NCBI GenBank assembly: GCA_021397835.1
Contig: JAJFZO010000230.1
Span: 4,954,001 to 5,018,000, forward strand
Source: Moringa oleifera
Taxonomy: Eukaryota; Streptophyta; Magnoliopsida; Brassicales; Moringaceae
Direction: 5' to 3'
DNA length: 64,000 nucleotides
Part shown: positions 1 to 11,700 of the stretch, piece by piece
Layout: every line of letters starts with the position of its first letter
How positions within the stretch are numbered: position 1 is the stretch's first letter
Translations under genes and position numbers: made by a program
The notes under the pieces: model-generated
The model's input: only the letters and a program-made list of their open reading frames with translations
What the model was told of the DNA's origin: nothing
Database searches by the model: none

Positions 1-1197
1 TAAACTAAGCAACCACCAACTAGGAATCGACAAACCCAGAAAGAAACCAATTTAAGCCACACTAAACACTTAGTGAATTGGAAAGGCATCCATGAGAACA
101 ACACAAGTCTATCCTATAAAGACAACTTAACAAGCATAACCAACACTACAACGAGGAGGTGCATCAAGGTCATCACATATTTAGGCGTGAAGGATGTCAC
201 AAGCTCAATTTTTCAACTTAAAGGACTAGGCAAACTTGGTTTACCTTCATGATCCACATTCTAAAAAGCTCGATCATACTCAAAGCCCACTAATCTTAAC
301 TTAAGACTTGCTTTTTTAAGCCCACACATTTGGTTAGGTCTAGCCCACTTATTAAATCTATGTTCTAGAAGGCCGACCTCATACACACTGTGTAAATATT
401 TAAAAAGATAGTTGAAATACTTATAACTTTAATTGTGAACCTTCTAGCTAGACCATAGCTATGGTCAAATTTATCATAGTTGTCCATTGAGAAGGTAACC
501 ACATTTTAAATTAAATACCTCATTGAGTCATTTGTGTAAATCAACCAAGAAAACAATACAAATAAAGTTCTTAACCATATCAAAATTCTCTCTTTCCTTA
601 AGCTTTTAACTTTTAACTATAAGACTCAAAGCCTTCAACAGTTCTTTGAAAACTTGCTCAATAATTTGATAGGCAAGTTGCCTAAATATTGCATGAGTAT
701 GCCTTAGAAGCCACTCAATCCGGGATAAATATACTAATAAAAATGAGTTATAATTTTTGTTAATATTATAAAATTTGTTGAGAAATCTAAAAAACAAAAT
801 AAGTCAATAACAATGACTCGCTAGCTAAATTTTGCAAAACCTTGACGGTTTCTAATGTTCATGACCATGATTACATTGTTACAGTAATCAATTTCAGCCC
901 CAAATCTTCCCACATAAATTCATTTACAAGCAATTGAATTTTCCTAGAAAATGATGGAAAAATCATTTAGGTATTGCTTTCTTTCATTTTCTCTATCATG
1001 AGATTTATATCCCAACATGAAACATCGCTGACTAGAAGTATGGAAACAACATATGAAGAAGTATAGAAAACATAGTCTCTTTAATTACACAGACACAAAC
1101 CCTCTAATTTCAAATAGGCTTTATTACGTAGCTTTAGTTTGTATTTTGCAACTGACATTAGACAATACACCATATCCATTGGTCTAACTTTGTTATT
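1..1197. other. Intergenic DNA, no gene recognised
   Basis: Ordinary AT-rich plant intergenic sequence. Only short open frames occur, on either strand, without splice-site context or recognisable domains. I see no repeat, RNA gene or transposon signature here. Confidence 0.5.
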
Positions 1198-1718
1198 CTA
1201 TTCTGAACTATCTTTGCTTTCAGCTGCTTCACCCACCTTTGTGCTTGAGCTTCCCTTTTCATATTCCGGAGTCTATCAATCAAACAATATTCAGTCCATC
1301 AGTATCATATATTTAGATTCGTCCTATCAATAAAACTATTTTTCTGTTCAAGAAAAAGGAAAAGCACGTTCATGTCCTATGTCTCGCCTTTCAGATTCAT
1401 AGCCTTTTGAACTGACAAAGGCTTTCTGGAAAAGACTTACTGGCCACCCTTTATTGATCTTGTTTCTCAAGGGGACCATCTTGGCTATTGTTTGTAAAAA
1501 GGCACAAGGAGAATTCGATGATGTGTTACATGCCACCACCTGTAGATTAATGACATAAATTACAAACGACAGTCAAGAAAACATAAGAGATTGTTACCAC
1601 AAGAACAAGAGCTTACAGCGTTTTCATTTACTTCTTCGGCCTGCTGCTGCCTAACTTGGGTTCTGCGCTGAGGAGCATTCCTGGAGGAGAGCTCTCTAGC
1701 GCACTTGTTGTGTTCCAT
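1198..1718 (-). CDS. Small hypothetical protein, copy A (three exons, about 91 aa)
   Basis: Predicted three-exon gene on minus. Exons are 1718-1617, 1539-1441 and 1272-1198, all with phase-0 junctions; donors read GTAAGC and GTAAGT, acceptors CAG and TAG. The spliced frame is open for 91 codons. Exon 1 begins MEHNKCARELSS and is basic and Q-rich. Exon 2 holds two cysteines around SPCAFLQTIAK. Exon 3 is small, Ser- and Lys-rich, with EKGSSSTKVGEAAE before the stop. Copies B and C next door share the ME... start, the position of the GTAAGC donor, and the ...EAAE...K tail, so the exon model is supported by within-window homology. I recognise no domain and assign no function. It could be an expressed microprotein, a pseudogene, or non-coding exons of one longer transcript. 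Confidence 0.4.
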
Positions 1719-1799
1719 TGTTCAAGGAACGAGAACCAAGCAGAAGTAAAGAGTTTCCTTTTTAATTAAATTTTGTGGTTTGAATTTTCTCCCATGGCG

Positions 1800-2800
1800 T
1801 CTATAATGGCGTATAGAGATAAACGTGCCTTTTTTCAGTGCATTAAAGGCACACTCTGCAATGTAACCTCTCTTGGATTACTTGCCTAATTAGGCCTTAA
1901 ACATTACCCCTTCCTTGTATGCTTTCAGTTTCACTTTAAGGTCAACCCTCTGACTTTGAGGTCAACCTTTTGACTTTAAGGCCAACCCACAAGAAGGTTG
2001 CAGAGGAAACAGAACTTCAAGACTACAAGATATGGTTTTGGGAATCTGACGGTGTTTTTACTCATCAGAGGTGGAGAATGGAAGTAAGAAATGGAAATAA
2101 ATTTTACATTTTTTTAGATTATTATTATTTTAAAATAAAAATAAAAATACATAGAATTCAAATTTAAGTTGAAAAATAAGAGTGATAATTCTGAACTTTT
2201 CAAGGGATTGATATGCCAATTCTTACGTTGAAATAAATTATTATTTTATTTTTTAAATATTTAAGTAAAATTAAAAAATAAATCAAACGTATCTTAATTA
2301 TTATGTTAATAGGTGATATAAATTAATTATTTATTTTTTAAAAAATTATTTATTATTAATAAAAAATTATTATTTTATTTTTTATTTTGTAATTTATTTT
2401 AATAAATATATAATTTTTAAGTATTACTTTATTTATATTTTAAATAATTATCATAATATATAATATTATTTTTAATTAAAATATATAAATTTACTTATAA
2501 AATTATAATATTTTATTTCCATTTCGATTCAAAATAAACATCACAATAAACTTTAATTTTTATATGTTAAATAAATAATATATTCTGAATTTAATTTTTG
2601 ACGTCAATTCTTACTTATTTGATTTTTACCCATTTCAATTTCTGATAAAAGACAAGTTTAATCATGATTTTCATGTAATCAGCAGTTGCATATTAAAGTA
2701 GCATAAGGCAAAAAGGACACGAAAACCAAATTTTGTTTTATTGCACAGACACAATATCCTGTATTGAGAACAGGCAGGCCTTTCCGAAGATTTATTACCG
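1800..2800. other. AT-rich spacer between small-gene copies A and B
   Basis: Positions about 2080-2640 are almost pure A/T with no coding potential. The flanking 1800-2080 stretch has a more balanced composition and no domain. It separates copy A from copies B and C, so A may rely on its own, unidentified, promoter. Confidence 0.5.
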
Positions 2801-2821
2801 CCGCACACAGAGAGTGCGGTA

Positions 2822-3340
2822 TTAGGCTGTGCCTTTGCCTTTGTCTTCAGCTGCTTCACCTCCCTTTATGCTTGAGCTTCCCTCTCCAAATCCCTGAATC
2901 AATCAGAAAATAACATTTTGTGCATAATTAGATGTGTAATTCAAAGCAAAGATCAATACCGGTGAAACCCTTTTAACCGATTTTGCTGTTCAAGAAAAAA
3001 GAGAATTAAAAACTTTGGCATCTTATATTCATGGGATAGACAGACAACAGGCTTTTGAGAAAATACTTACAGTCCTTCCGTTGAGCATGTTGACTTCACT
3101 ATTTCCTTTAAGAAGGGACAGGGCCCATTAGTATAGTTGGCAAATGAGCATTCACATTCGAGCACCTGTTTATTAATGACATAAATTAGGAACAGCAATA
3201 AGAGATGATTACTCTACAGAACTGAACAGACACGCAGGGGAAGAGCTTACCATGCCTATTTCTCCATCCTGCCGCCTATTTCGTGTTACCGGAACAGGAC
3301 CATCCCTGGGGCGCTTTCCAGCATAAGAGTTGCTTTCCAT
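2822..3340 (-). pseudogene. Small hypothetical protein, copy B (junction out of phase)
   Basis: Second member of the minus-strand small-gene cluster. Exon 1 is 3340-3251 (30 codons, starts MESNSYAGKRPRDGPVPV), exon 2 is 3165-3071 (contains NGPCPFLKEIVKSTC, matching SPCAFLQTIAK of copy A), exon 3 is 2893-2822 (ends GEGSSSIKGGEAAEDKGKG then stop). Splice sites look normal. Exon 2 is 95 nt, so it leaves phase 2, while the homologous frame of exon 3 needs phase 0; direct splicing would hit an early stop. Either this copy has a 1-nt frameshift or it uses an alternative donor or a microexon. I therefore call it a probable pseudogene. Function unknown. Confidence 0.35.
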
Positions 3341-3417
3341 TACACAGAAACAAGCCAGCCCTGTATTAGTAACAGATGCATTCACAGGCTGACCCTTAAA
3401 CATGTAGATTATTTGTA

Positions 3418-3672
3418 TTATACTGACTCTTTGCCTTTGCCTTCGCCTTCAGCTGCTTCATTGGCGTTTGTTCTTGACCATATATCTTCACATTCCTGAA
3501 TCACCACCCAAATTAAGATTCATACTAATCAATAAAACGCTTTTAACGGACATTTCTGTGTTCAGAAAACACACAGGGAAGATCTTACAATTCTTAGTTC
3601 TACTTCTTCCTGCGGCAGTCCATATGGGGTTCTACGCGGCGGGGCATCCTTCGAAGGCCCTTCGTTCTCCAT
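3418..3672 (-). CDS. Small hypothetical protein, copy C (two coding exons, 53 aa)
   Basis: Third member, nearest to the promoter. Coding exons are 3672-3589 (28 codons, MENEGPSKDAPPRRTPYG...) and 3495-3418 (25 codons plus stop, tail NEAAEGEGKGKESV); both junctions are phase 0. It lacks the middle Cys-containing exon of copies A and B. A leader exon is likely at about 4095-3856, ending in a GTAAG donor, with the acceptor TTTCAG just 2 nt before the ATG at 3672; a TATA box lies upstream at 4127-4120. This makes C the best candidate for an expressed gene of the three. The product is small, charged and without cysteines in its last exon. No family is recognised; a non-coding host transcript is possible. 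Confidence 0.4.
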
Positions 3673-4119
3673 TGCTGAAACAACAGAAACTGATGTAAAG
3701 TTGTAAAACGTGGAATCACTTGTTACTCCACAGTCAATTCTCGTTTTGGTCCAAGATTCCACAAATATTTAATCGACTTGGATTAAGTTTGACAAAAGAT
3801 CAAGAAACAAGAAGCGGTGCTCTGTTTTTTGACGGGAAAACAGAGCCTCGCTTACTTGTTACTGTTTGAAGCAGTAGCAACTAAATGAATCAAGAAGACA
3901 CAAGATTGTACTGTGTTTCGGCTCCTTTGCCGGAGTTCCCTGCTGTATCTTTCTTTATTCTCTTGAGACAGTTTGAAACACGAGACAGGGGAGAGAGCTT
4001 TTTCAGGTGGCTTCCTATTTCTTGAATGTACAACCAAATGAAAAAACAGAAAACCAAACCCCTCTCCTGAAAAGCTCTCTCTTTCTCTCTGACAATCCAA
4101 AAGCTTTCTGTTTTGCTCT

Positions 4120-4127
4120 CTTTTATA
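4120..4127 (-). promoter_or_regulatory. TATA box for the small-gene cluster
   Basis: On minus the sequence reads TATAAAAG followed about 30 nt later by a CT/GA-rich leader. It sits about 450 nt upstream of the copy C start codon, with a leader exon and intron between. Assignment is by consensus only. Confidence 0.45.
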
Positions 4128-4359
4128 CGTAGAATGCAATTCTGCGGGTATTTGTAAAGATTTTTTTTTTCACTTGAATTTGTTCTGAATTTGCTTGAAA
4201 AAAAATGAAAATATTATTTTGCTCTTTATTCATTGCATATGGAAAATGTATATTCATGAGTAGAGACGCTCTTGGTCTAGGATCCTAAGGTCCTCTTCAT
4301 TGGCTTCCGGCAAGGCCCAAGACACCTTGGCCCACATGACAGGGCAGGTTTATTTAGTA

Positions 4360-4760
4360 AAATAAATTTTATATTATTTGTATTTATATTTATAATTTTT
4401 ATAAATTTTACATATGAAATATTAATTTTATTTCACTCATTTTTTATCTTTAATTTCTTAAAAAGATTAATTCAAATTAAAAATTTTATACAATTAATTT
4501 TGATTTAAAATATTTGTAAATATAAATAAATATTCAACCTATCATCATAAACAAAAAATTATAACTTTTATCACTAAAAATATTTTTTAAAAAATTTCAC
4601 TGTAAAAATTTTAAAAAATTATTTTTAATATTAAAAAATTATATAATTTTTAATAGTAGCTTGTATATTTATTTATATTTATAAAAAATTTTAAGTCAAA
4701 TTTATTATTCAAGATCTTCACTTTGAGTTGTTCTTTCAGAAAAATCAAAGAAATTATCAA
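4360..4760 (-). repeat. Copy of dispersed AT-rich repeat
   Basis: Contains the recurring block found at about ten places in the window: a TTTTGATTTAAA-like segment, a short spacer of TATAAATATAAA type, ATTCAA plus an ATCATCA-like step, then TTAAAAATATTTTTTAAAAA. The orientation is opposite to the copies at 35.0 and 46.3 kb. Non-coding. Confidence 0.4.
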
Positions 4761-7389
4761 TTTGAATGAAATTAAAAGTTTATATGTAAAATTAATTTCA
4801 AAAAGATTATAAATTTTTTATTAAAAACATAAATAATATAATATTTATTTTGATATTTATCCTTAAATTTAAGACCAAGTTTTATGTAATTAATTTCATT
4901 AATATAAAAAAATCAAAAGAATTAATAATATGGCATCATTTTTTTAAATTGATATATATATAACTAACAAAATATATGTATAACATATTAAAGGATTGAG
5001 TTTTTAAAAACTAATCAATTTTTTTAGTTTGATATCATAATTTTTTTAAAAAAATGATATTATGTAAATTATATCTTTCATTTAAAAAAATCACATGTAT
5101 TATATGTTTTTATGAGATAGTTCATCTTATAAAGTGAATTTAACAACATTGAATTATAAAGTTAAGAAAATATTATTAATTAAAAGAACTAGATATAACC
5201 ATTAATAAAGATAGATATATATATTTTTCATCTATTAAATACCTTTTTTTATTAACTAGGGAAGAATCAAAAGCATTACCCAGAGTAAACTCTATTCTTC
5301 ATGCTATGGCTTTCTTTGTACAAAGGAAAGCAAAAGCATTAAGGTGGACATGAGCCCTTCTTTTTTTTATATATATATATATATTCTTCATTTTCCTCTT
5401 GGGGGAACTTATTGTTAAATACCTCCCATATCAGCTTCACTGCAATCTCAACTAGTTTCAGACCCTCTAAAAACTTGCAAAAAAAATAAGAGCTTCTCCC
5501 ATACTTAAATTAATTTAGAGTTTAAAATTAGTATTTAAGATTTAAAATTAATTAAGATAAAAGTGTTTTATATCCTTACTACCATAGTCTCATTTCATTC
5601 CAAACTGTGATCACGCTTATTCTTTATTCAAATAAGTTAAGGATGTATAAGATTTTGAGTTATTTTTGACATTAATGCAGAAGTATTTGGTTGGCTAGAA
5701 ATGAATCACAAGTGAAATATCTATTTAAGGGATTCTAATCTATTGATCGCTAAATTACTTGGTAATTTACTTAAATAGGTTCTATCCAAATTTGTTGATT
5801 GCACAATCAATCTTGGTGAATTTTTATGTCTAAAATTAATAGAAACTGCATTGAAGCATAAATAGGATCTACCAAGCATGGATTATATCATAGAATTAAG
5901 AACATAATAAATTTAGCAATGAATTAGCTTATGCTCCATGTTGCTTTTTTTTTCCCCCTAATTATCAACCAAAGCTATAGCAAGAACAAGAGGTTTTATG
6001 CTCCACCATAGTGCTCTTGTTTTTCTCAACAATTTTCACTAAGAATGCACGATTTCCGAGTGAATCAAAATTTACCTAAACTTTAAGAAAAAAAAGAAAG
6101 TTCATTAATTAATGATGCTGTGGTTGATTTCACCTAAATCATCACTTTCAAGCTAAAAAATATATTTTTCTTTTTATTTTTTAATTATGACTTTAAATTA
6201 ACAAATAGAAATCTCTTAAAAACACTTCTCAATCAAGAGAATTAAGATTCACTGCATGTATGAAAATCTTACTCAAAATTTCTTGGAATTAATTTGCTAT
6301 CTCTCATGTGCATTTCGATGATTTTTATTTTTGCTTAAAAAGGTGAAAAGGGATTTTTTGAGCCAGAGATTAGAGCAAGATTAGAAACAATAAGAAAATT
6401 TTATACTATAAAGTTAAAAGTCATGGTTACACGTATAGATTAACTATTTAAGCCATACTCTGAATTTCCAATAACCCAATTCTTTTTAAGGTTACCCACC
6501 AAAACCAATTTGAATTTTTTTTTAATTTTTGACAATATATAATTATATCAACATTTCACTCGGACTAGCTTTCAGTTTTTATTATTTCTTGAAGTGAAAA
6601 AGAAAAATTCATTTGCAATATCCCTATCAACACAAAAAGCTTTGTTAAATAAGAAATAAAACCTATTAAAACTACAATTACATCAAAAACAGAAACCAAA
6701 TGCATATATTGAAAAACAGAAGGACTGGACCTAACCCAAGTCAAAATGGGCCTCCATTTCGGGCTTTTTTATGAACTCGGGTCTGCCCCACATGATACCC
6801 AGTCCATAGCCTAGACTCAGAACCCCCGAATGAAGAAACTGGTTGTTATGATTTTATATATAATTTTTTTTATTATAGTAATTTAATAATTGTGGAAAAA
6901 AATTATTTTTTTATTAAGAGAATACCGATTGTATGTAACTCATTTGACCAATAAGCATTGATGTTGAAATAGTGACTCACTTGTCATCTCATTAATGTCT
7001 CAATTAATTCTGGCCTTCACTTGCCTTCTGATTTTCATGCACAACTTGTTTATTAAGAAACATTTAGAATTCATACCATATTTTCCCATTACCCTTGGCC
7101 AAGAAAAAAAAAATTGGAGAGATTTTAGATCATATAATAGATCTTTGAGTCACGATGACGAATATATCATTCAACTCTTTAACATTATTAAAATCATAAT
7201 AATTTTAACAATTAATAAATAAAATTTTAATTTTTTTTATTAAAAATATATTTTGATTAAAAAGTAAAATATAATATATTAAACGTGAGTTAAAATAAGA
7301 ATAGTTTATTTGAAACAATATCTTTAACATGTAACACAAGTTAATAAGATAGTGTTGGCGGCATGGTAACACCTCAGATTTAATCCCCA
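4761..7389. other. Intergenic DNA, AT-rich
   Basis: No gene found. A TA microsatellite lies at about 5368-5384. Around 6715-6840 is a GC-richer patch with GGGCCT and CGGGTCTG motifs of the kind seen in decayed transposon ends, but no terminal repeats could be paired. The rest is low-complexity A/T. Confidence 0.45.
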
Positions 7390-8260
7390 TTTCACGCCGA
7401 AATCTGTCGCCCTATATCTCTTTTGTGCATCGCGAGCCACACAATCGATTCAAGTGAAAAAGGAGTACACCGCTCACCGTACCCTCTTCCCTCTACCCAT
7501 CACAGCCCACAGGATTTTCTCCAACAAAACTCACGTGACTCTCTCCCCCTCTCCTCATCCACGTGGACAACACCAGGCATATGCACTGCGGCTGTCTCAA
7601 AGTACTATTGTAGTACCGGATATACCAAATCGGACCTCAAAAGCATTTTATACTAACAGAAAGACACAAACAGAGAGAGAGAGAGAGAGAGAGAATCTTC
7701 TTTTGAAGCACTTAAGGTCAGGTCCAACTGTCAGCTGCGAGCTGATTCATATTACGCCTTTTAAACGGCCGTTATGGCTTTTCGCCCCGTAACGGTGCCT
7801 CTTTCCGTCAATTTCCACGTAACGAGTGACCCACCGATGCCACACTCATCATACATCATTTCTCACCATGTCATGTCATTTTTTTTCTATTATTCTTTTA
7901 TGGGTTATGATATGATGCACATGTAGTCCGCCATGGTCATGTCCATGCGCGCACCATCGATTGGTAAGCGGATAGTATGTTCTTAAGGTTAGGGTTTCTT
8001 GTGGTCTAGCTCCACATGGCGTCACTTACGTCAAATTTAGGAAACTAAGTGCATTACGGTTATTGCCTTTTCACTTTCCTATTCTGCCCTTCTGTTATTA
8101 TTTATTTAGGGCAGGGGCCACGCACGACCTTAGGTTCTGGAGTAATTTCGTGCGCATGCATGAGCCATCAATCAGAGGACAGAACACGTCCGCATTCATT
8201 AAAAAGTGCTGTTATTATCGTATTCCTACCTTTTTTTTTTCTTCTTTATTAAAATAAAAT
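7390..8260. other. GC-richer non-coding island with G-boxes and a GA microsatellite
   Basis: The composition rises sharply relative to both flanks. CACGTG palindromes occur at 7532-7537 and 7560-7565, and a (GA)n run at about 7672-7694. Several short open frames overlap but none shows a domain or splice context. It looks like a promoter or untranslated leader without a recognisable coding sequence; it may belong to a lost gene or a non-coding RNA. Confidence 0.35.
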
Positions 8261-8449
8261 TTCCGAATTACAGGGACTTAGATTTTCAAATTTGTTGGTG
8301 GAGATTTAAATATAATTAATTACCTTTAACATGTTGATTTTTAATGATTATCTTTAAAATGTTTTCAATTTTAAATTTTTTTAAAAGTAAATAAACCAAA
8401 TCTTAGTGGAAAACATGTGAGTGATATATATATTAATACAATTAATCAT

Positions 8450-8740
8450 CCTTTTATTTTAAGATAAATATTAAAAAATAACCTTGAATTACCCCATATT
8501 CTTTATTTCATACTTTGAAATATCAATAAAATAAATTGTACATTTATTTTCAATTTAGTTTAATTTAAATTTTTTGTTAAAAATTAAAAATATTAAAGTT
8601 AAAAATTTTATAAAACAAAATTTAACTTAAAATTTTTACATATAAAGAAAATTCAAATTATCGTCACAAAAAATTTAAAATTTTAATATTAAAAATATTT
8701 TTTAAAAATTATACTATCAAATTTTACAGAAATTCAATGT
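8450..8740 (-). repeat. Copy of dispersed AT-rich repeat
   Basis: Same recurring block as at 4.4 and 34.6 kb: TTAACTTAAAATTTTT, then a TATAAAG-type segment, AATTATCGTCACAAAAAA and TATTAAAAATATTTTTTAAA in that order. Non-coding. Confidence 0.4.
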
Positions 8741-11700
8741 TCATCTTTGGACCAAAAACAAGTAAAGATGGAAAGAGAAAGCTTACCTAATAAAAAAAAA
8801 AGTTTTTGTAATTGGCACATGCTTTGTTAAGCCACTCATAATAACTATATTCTAGCTTTTAACTAGCGAGTAAATCATAAATTAAAATTTATTTAATAAT
8901 AAAAATAAAAATAAATGTTTTATACAATTTTAAAAATAAAAATTGAAAATCTGTTAAATCAAATGACCCAAAATACTATTTGATCTCAAGGCTTGGTTGT
9001 GCCTTGGTCAAAAGGGTGCAGCGGGGGACAAAGATACGGCTTACCTGATCGATCACTGTCACAAACTAGCTACGGAAGACTTCCCAAAATATTCCGGAAA
9101 ATATGTAATTGAACGTTTTAAATTCCACAAATAATAAAAAGTTTATAGTTTTTTATATAAAATAAATTTTAAATAATATAAAACTCGAAAGTTCGTGTTA
9201 TAAATCACAATCAAATTCATATAATTATTTTACATATTTTTTAGATGTGAAACGTGAAGATGATTTTTCTTTGTTTAAAAATTACTTTACACGGTTGCAT
9301 TACCTAATTTTTATGAAAAATTGTGGGTACGTTCTGGCACGTGGCATCAGAACAGGCGAAGTCAGGAGAGCGGGAGGACGGCAGCCTCTTCCCTCCCTTG
9401 ATTGCTTCTCACCCAATGCTCACGCAGACTTTGACACGTGATATCTCTTCGTTGACTTGGGTAGATCACTGTCTTCACATGGAATATTTTTGTTTTTTTT
9501 CTTTTATTTTATTATTCAGTGAAAACAATATTTTAATACAATATATTTTTTTTTACAAAAATAATATCCATTGTTTTTTTTGGTGATTTTATAGATTTAT
9601 TTTTGAAATCATCATTTACAAATGTTATTATTTTTTAATCATGATTTAAAATGCCATAAAAAAAGATTATTAGACTTACTGAAATAATTAATTTATATAC
9701 AAAAATATTTCTTATGTATAAAGCTCATTTCTTATAAACTTGTAAGACATAAAATATTTATTGAAATATCTGCTTTGGAATAAGAAGAATATGCCAAAAA
9801 GGAAAGAACAGTTATCAATTATATATGTCTGGAATTTAAATTTCTGAATTACTAAAAATAAAATGCCCAAAATGAAAATAATTATGCCCTATTAATATTT
9901 TAATATTGGTGATTGTCTGCTTACATTTGGGTTTTCTTTTTTTTTTTTGGGTTAATTTTTTATTTATTTCTGGGGGAAGCTATTCCGACGGATGAGTTGT
10001 TGTACTGTCAGATGACCCTACGCATGATCTGCAAGGACTCCCATTGCTCAGTGTACCGTCCCCATTATATTACTAATTCCCCCTATCTTCTTCTTCTTTG
10101 TCCTCCAGGGGTACCCACGTCATTTCACTCATGGAGCTCAAACATTCAGATGTGTGGGCTGTAATTCATCATTGGAAATGATTCAGTCCTTGGCCGTTGT
10201 GGCTTACTTACAAGGTCCATTTCGTCAATTCAAACATCCGCCCCTCTTGTCATATACAGTGGAAAAGAGCTTTTTGCTTGTGTCCATAGCACTCATGCTT
10301 TTCTGTCAACCCACTGACACGTGGCTCTTCTTCGTTGGGTAAAATGGTTGTTTCTGGTATAAACATTTAGATAGTAAGTTAGAATAATTACTAATTAATT
10401 GTCCATTAAATATGTGCCCATTTTTCTCATTTGAAAAAAGTATATAAAATCTCGGTTTTATAATTAGTGCATTTTAAAAATCCATTAGCAAGTTATGTTA
10501 CCTGATTATAATATAAATCAGTTATATTAAAAATATTTTATAAATAAAAAATTAAATTTAACTTATCATAATTATATATAAAATCCTCTACGATTAGATG
10601 TTTACTTTTTTTTTATTGTATTTAATAAATTAAAAATATCATTATGAATGCTTTCAAAAAAGTAGTAAGTCTTGGGAGAGGGACAAGCATATGAGAGAAA
10701 GGTGTTGATAGCTTAAACACTATTTTTAAGAACTTTATAATTGTCCATTAGATGCAAAAAAAAAAAAATCAAATTTTTTTCTTAAATTATTACTTGTAGC
10801 TTAATTCATATATAAATAAAATAGATATGAGAAAAATTAGTTAATAATTACGTAAACATGATTTAATTTTACCAAGTGAAATTAAGTAAATATCGTGTAT
10901 TCTACTCCATCATGCACATGGTGAGGGAGAAAGGGAAAAAAATAAAATAAAGGGTTAAAATAAGTAGTGGGGTCAAGACTCTTGAACGGCCATGATTAAG
11001 ACCCTCAAACGAACAAAAAGTGGTGTCTATTTGATTGATTCCATAAAAAGAATCTCAACACTTTCTATAAAAATTATAAAAAAGAAAAGAAAAAAAGAAT
11101 TGTCCATCTTTACACGAGCTTCACTAATGATGCAAATGAGCACTTGCTAATTCTGGATTAATAACATATTTTTTATTTTGTCATTTTCCCCAAATGGGAA
11201 ATATTTAAACTTTAGCTTAAATAAATATATATTATCCATATATCCCAGTGTAATTCTTATCTGGAACTTCTAGATATCAAAAAAATTTCAGTAAATTATG
11301 ATTTATTAAAAAGGTAAAACTATTTCATTTTAAATGATCCAACTTTGAGTATAATTAATAAGAATGTAATAGAATATTAATTAGCAATAGGCTTGTGAAA
11401 ATGAAAAACTTAATTATCTCATCCTTATTTTATATTTCATAAATCTGATTTCATTTTATAAAATTATTATAATTTAGTTTAAAATGTTTATGAAAATCCT
11501 CATAGGTAAGTGTAAATCAAAAATTATGAGTGAAAATCATGATATTATTATAATATCAAAGTAAGGGTTTAGCGTTCAAAATATATCTACACTTTTTTGG
11601 TCATTTTTTTCATATTTTTTTTTCTTTTGGGTATTAGTTAAAAATAATGGAAATTAAAGTAAAACTAGAAATAAGCATAAAAATGAAAATAAGAGATTAA

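Noticed and set aside
7454..7792. 112-codon plus-strand frame across the (GA)n repeat
   Set aside because: Part of it is a RERERE run from the microsatellite; no homology and overlapping frames of equal quality.
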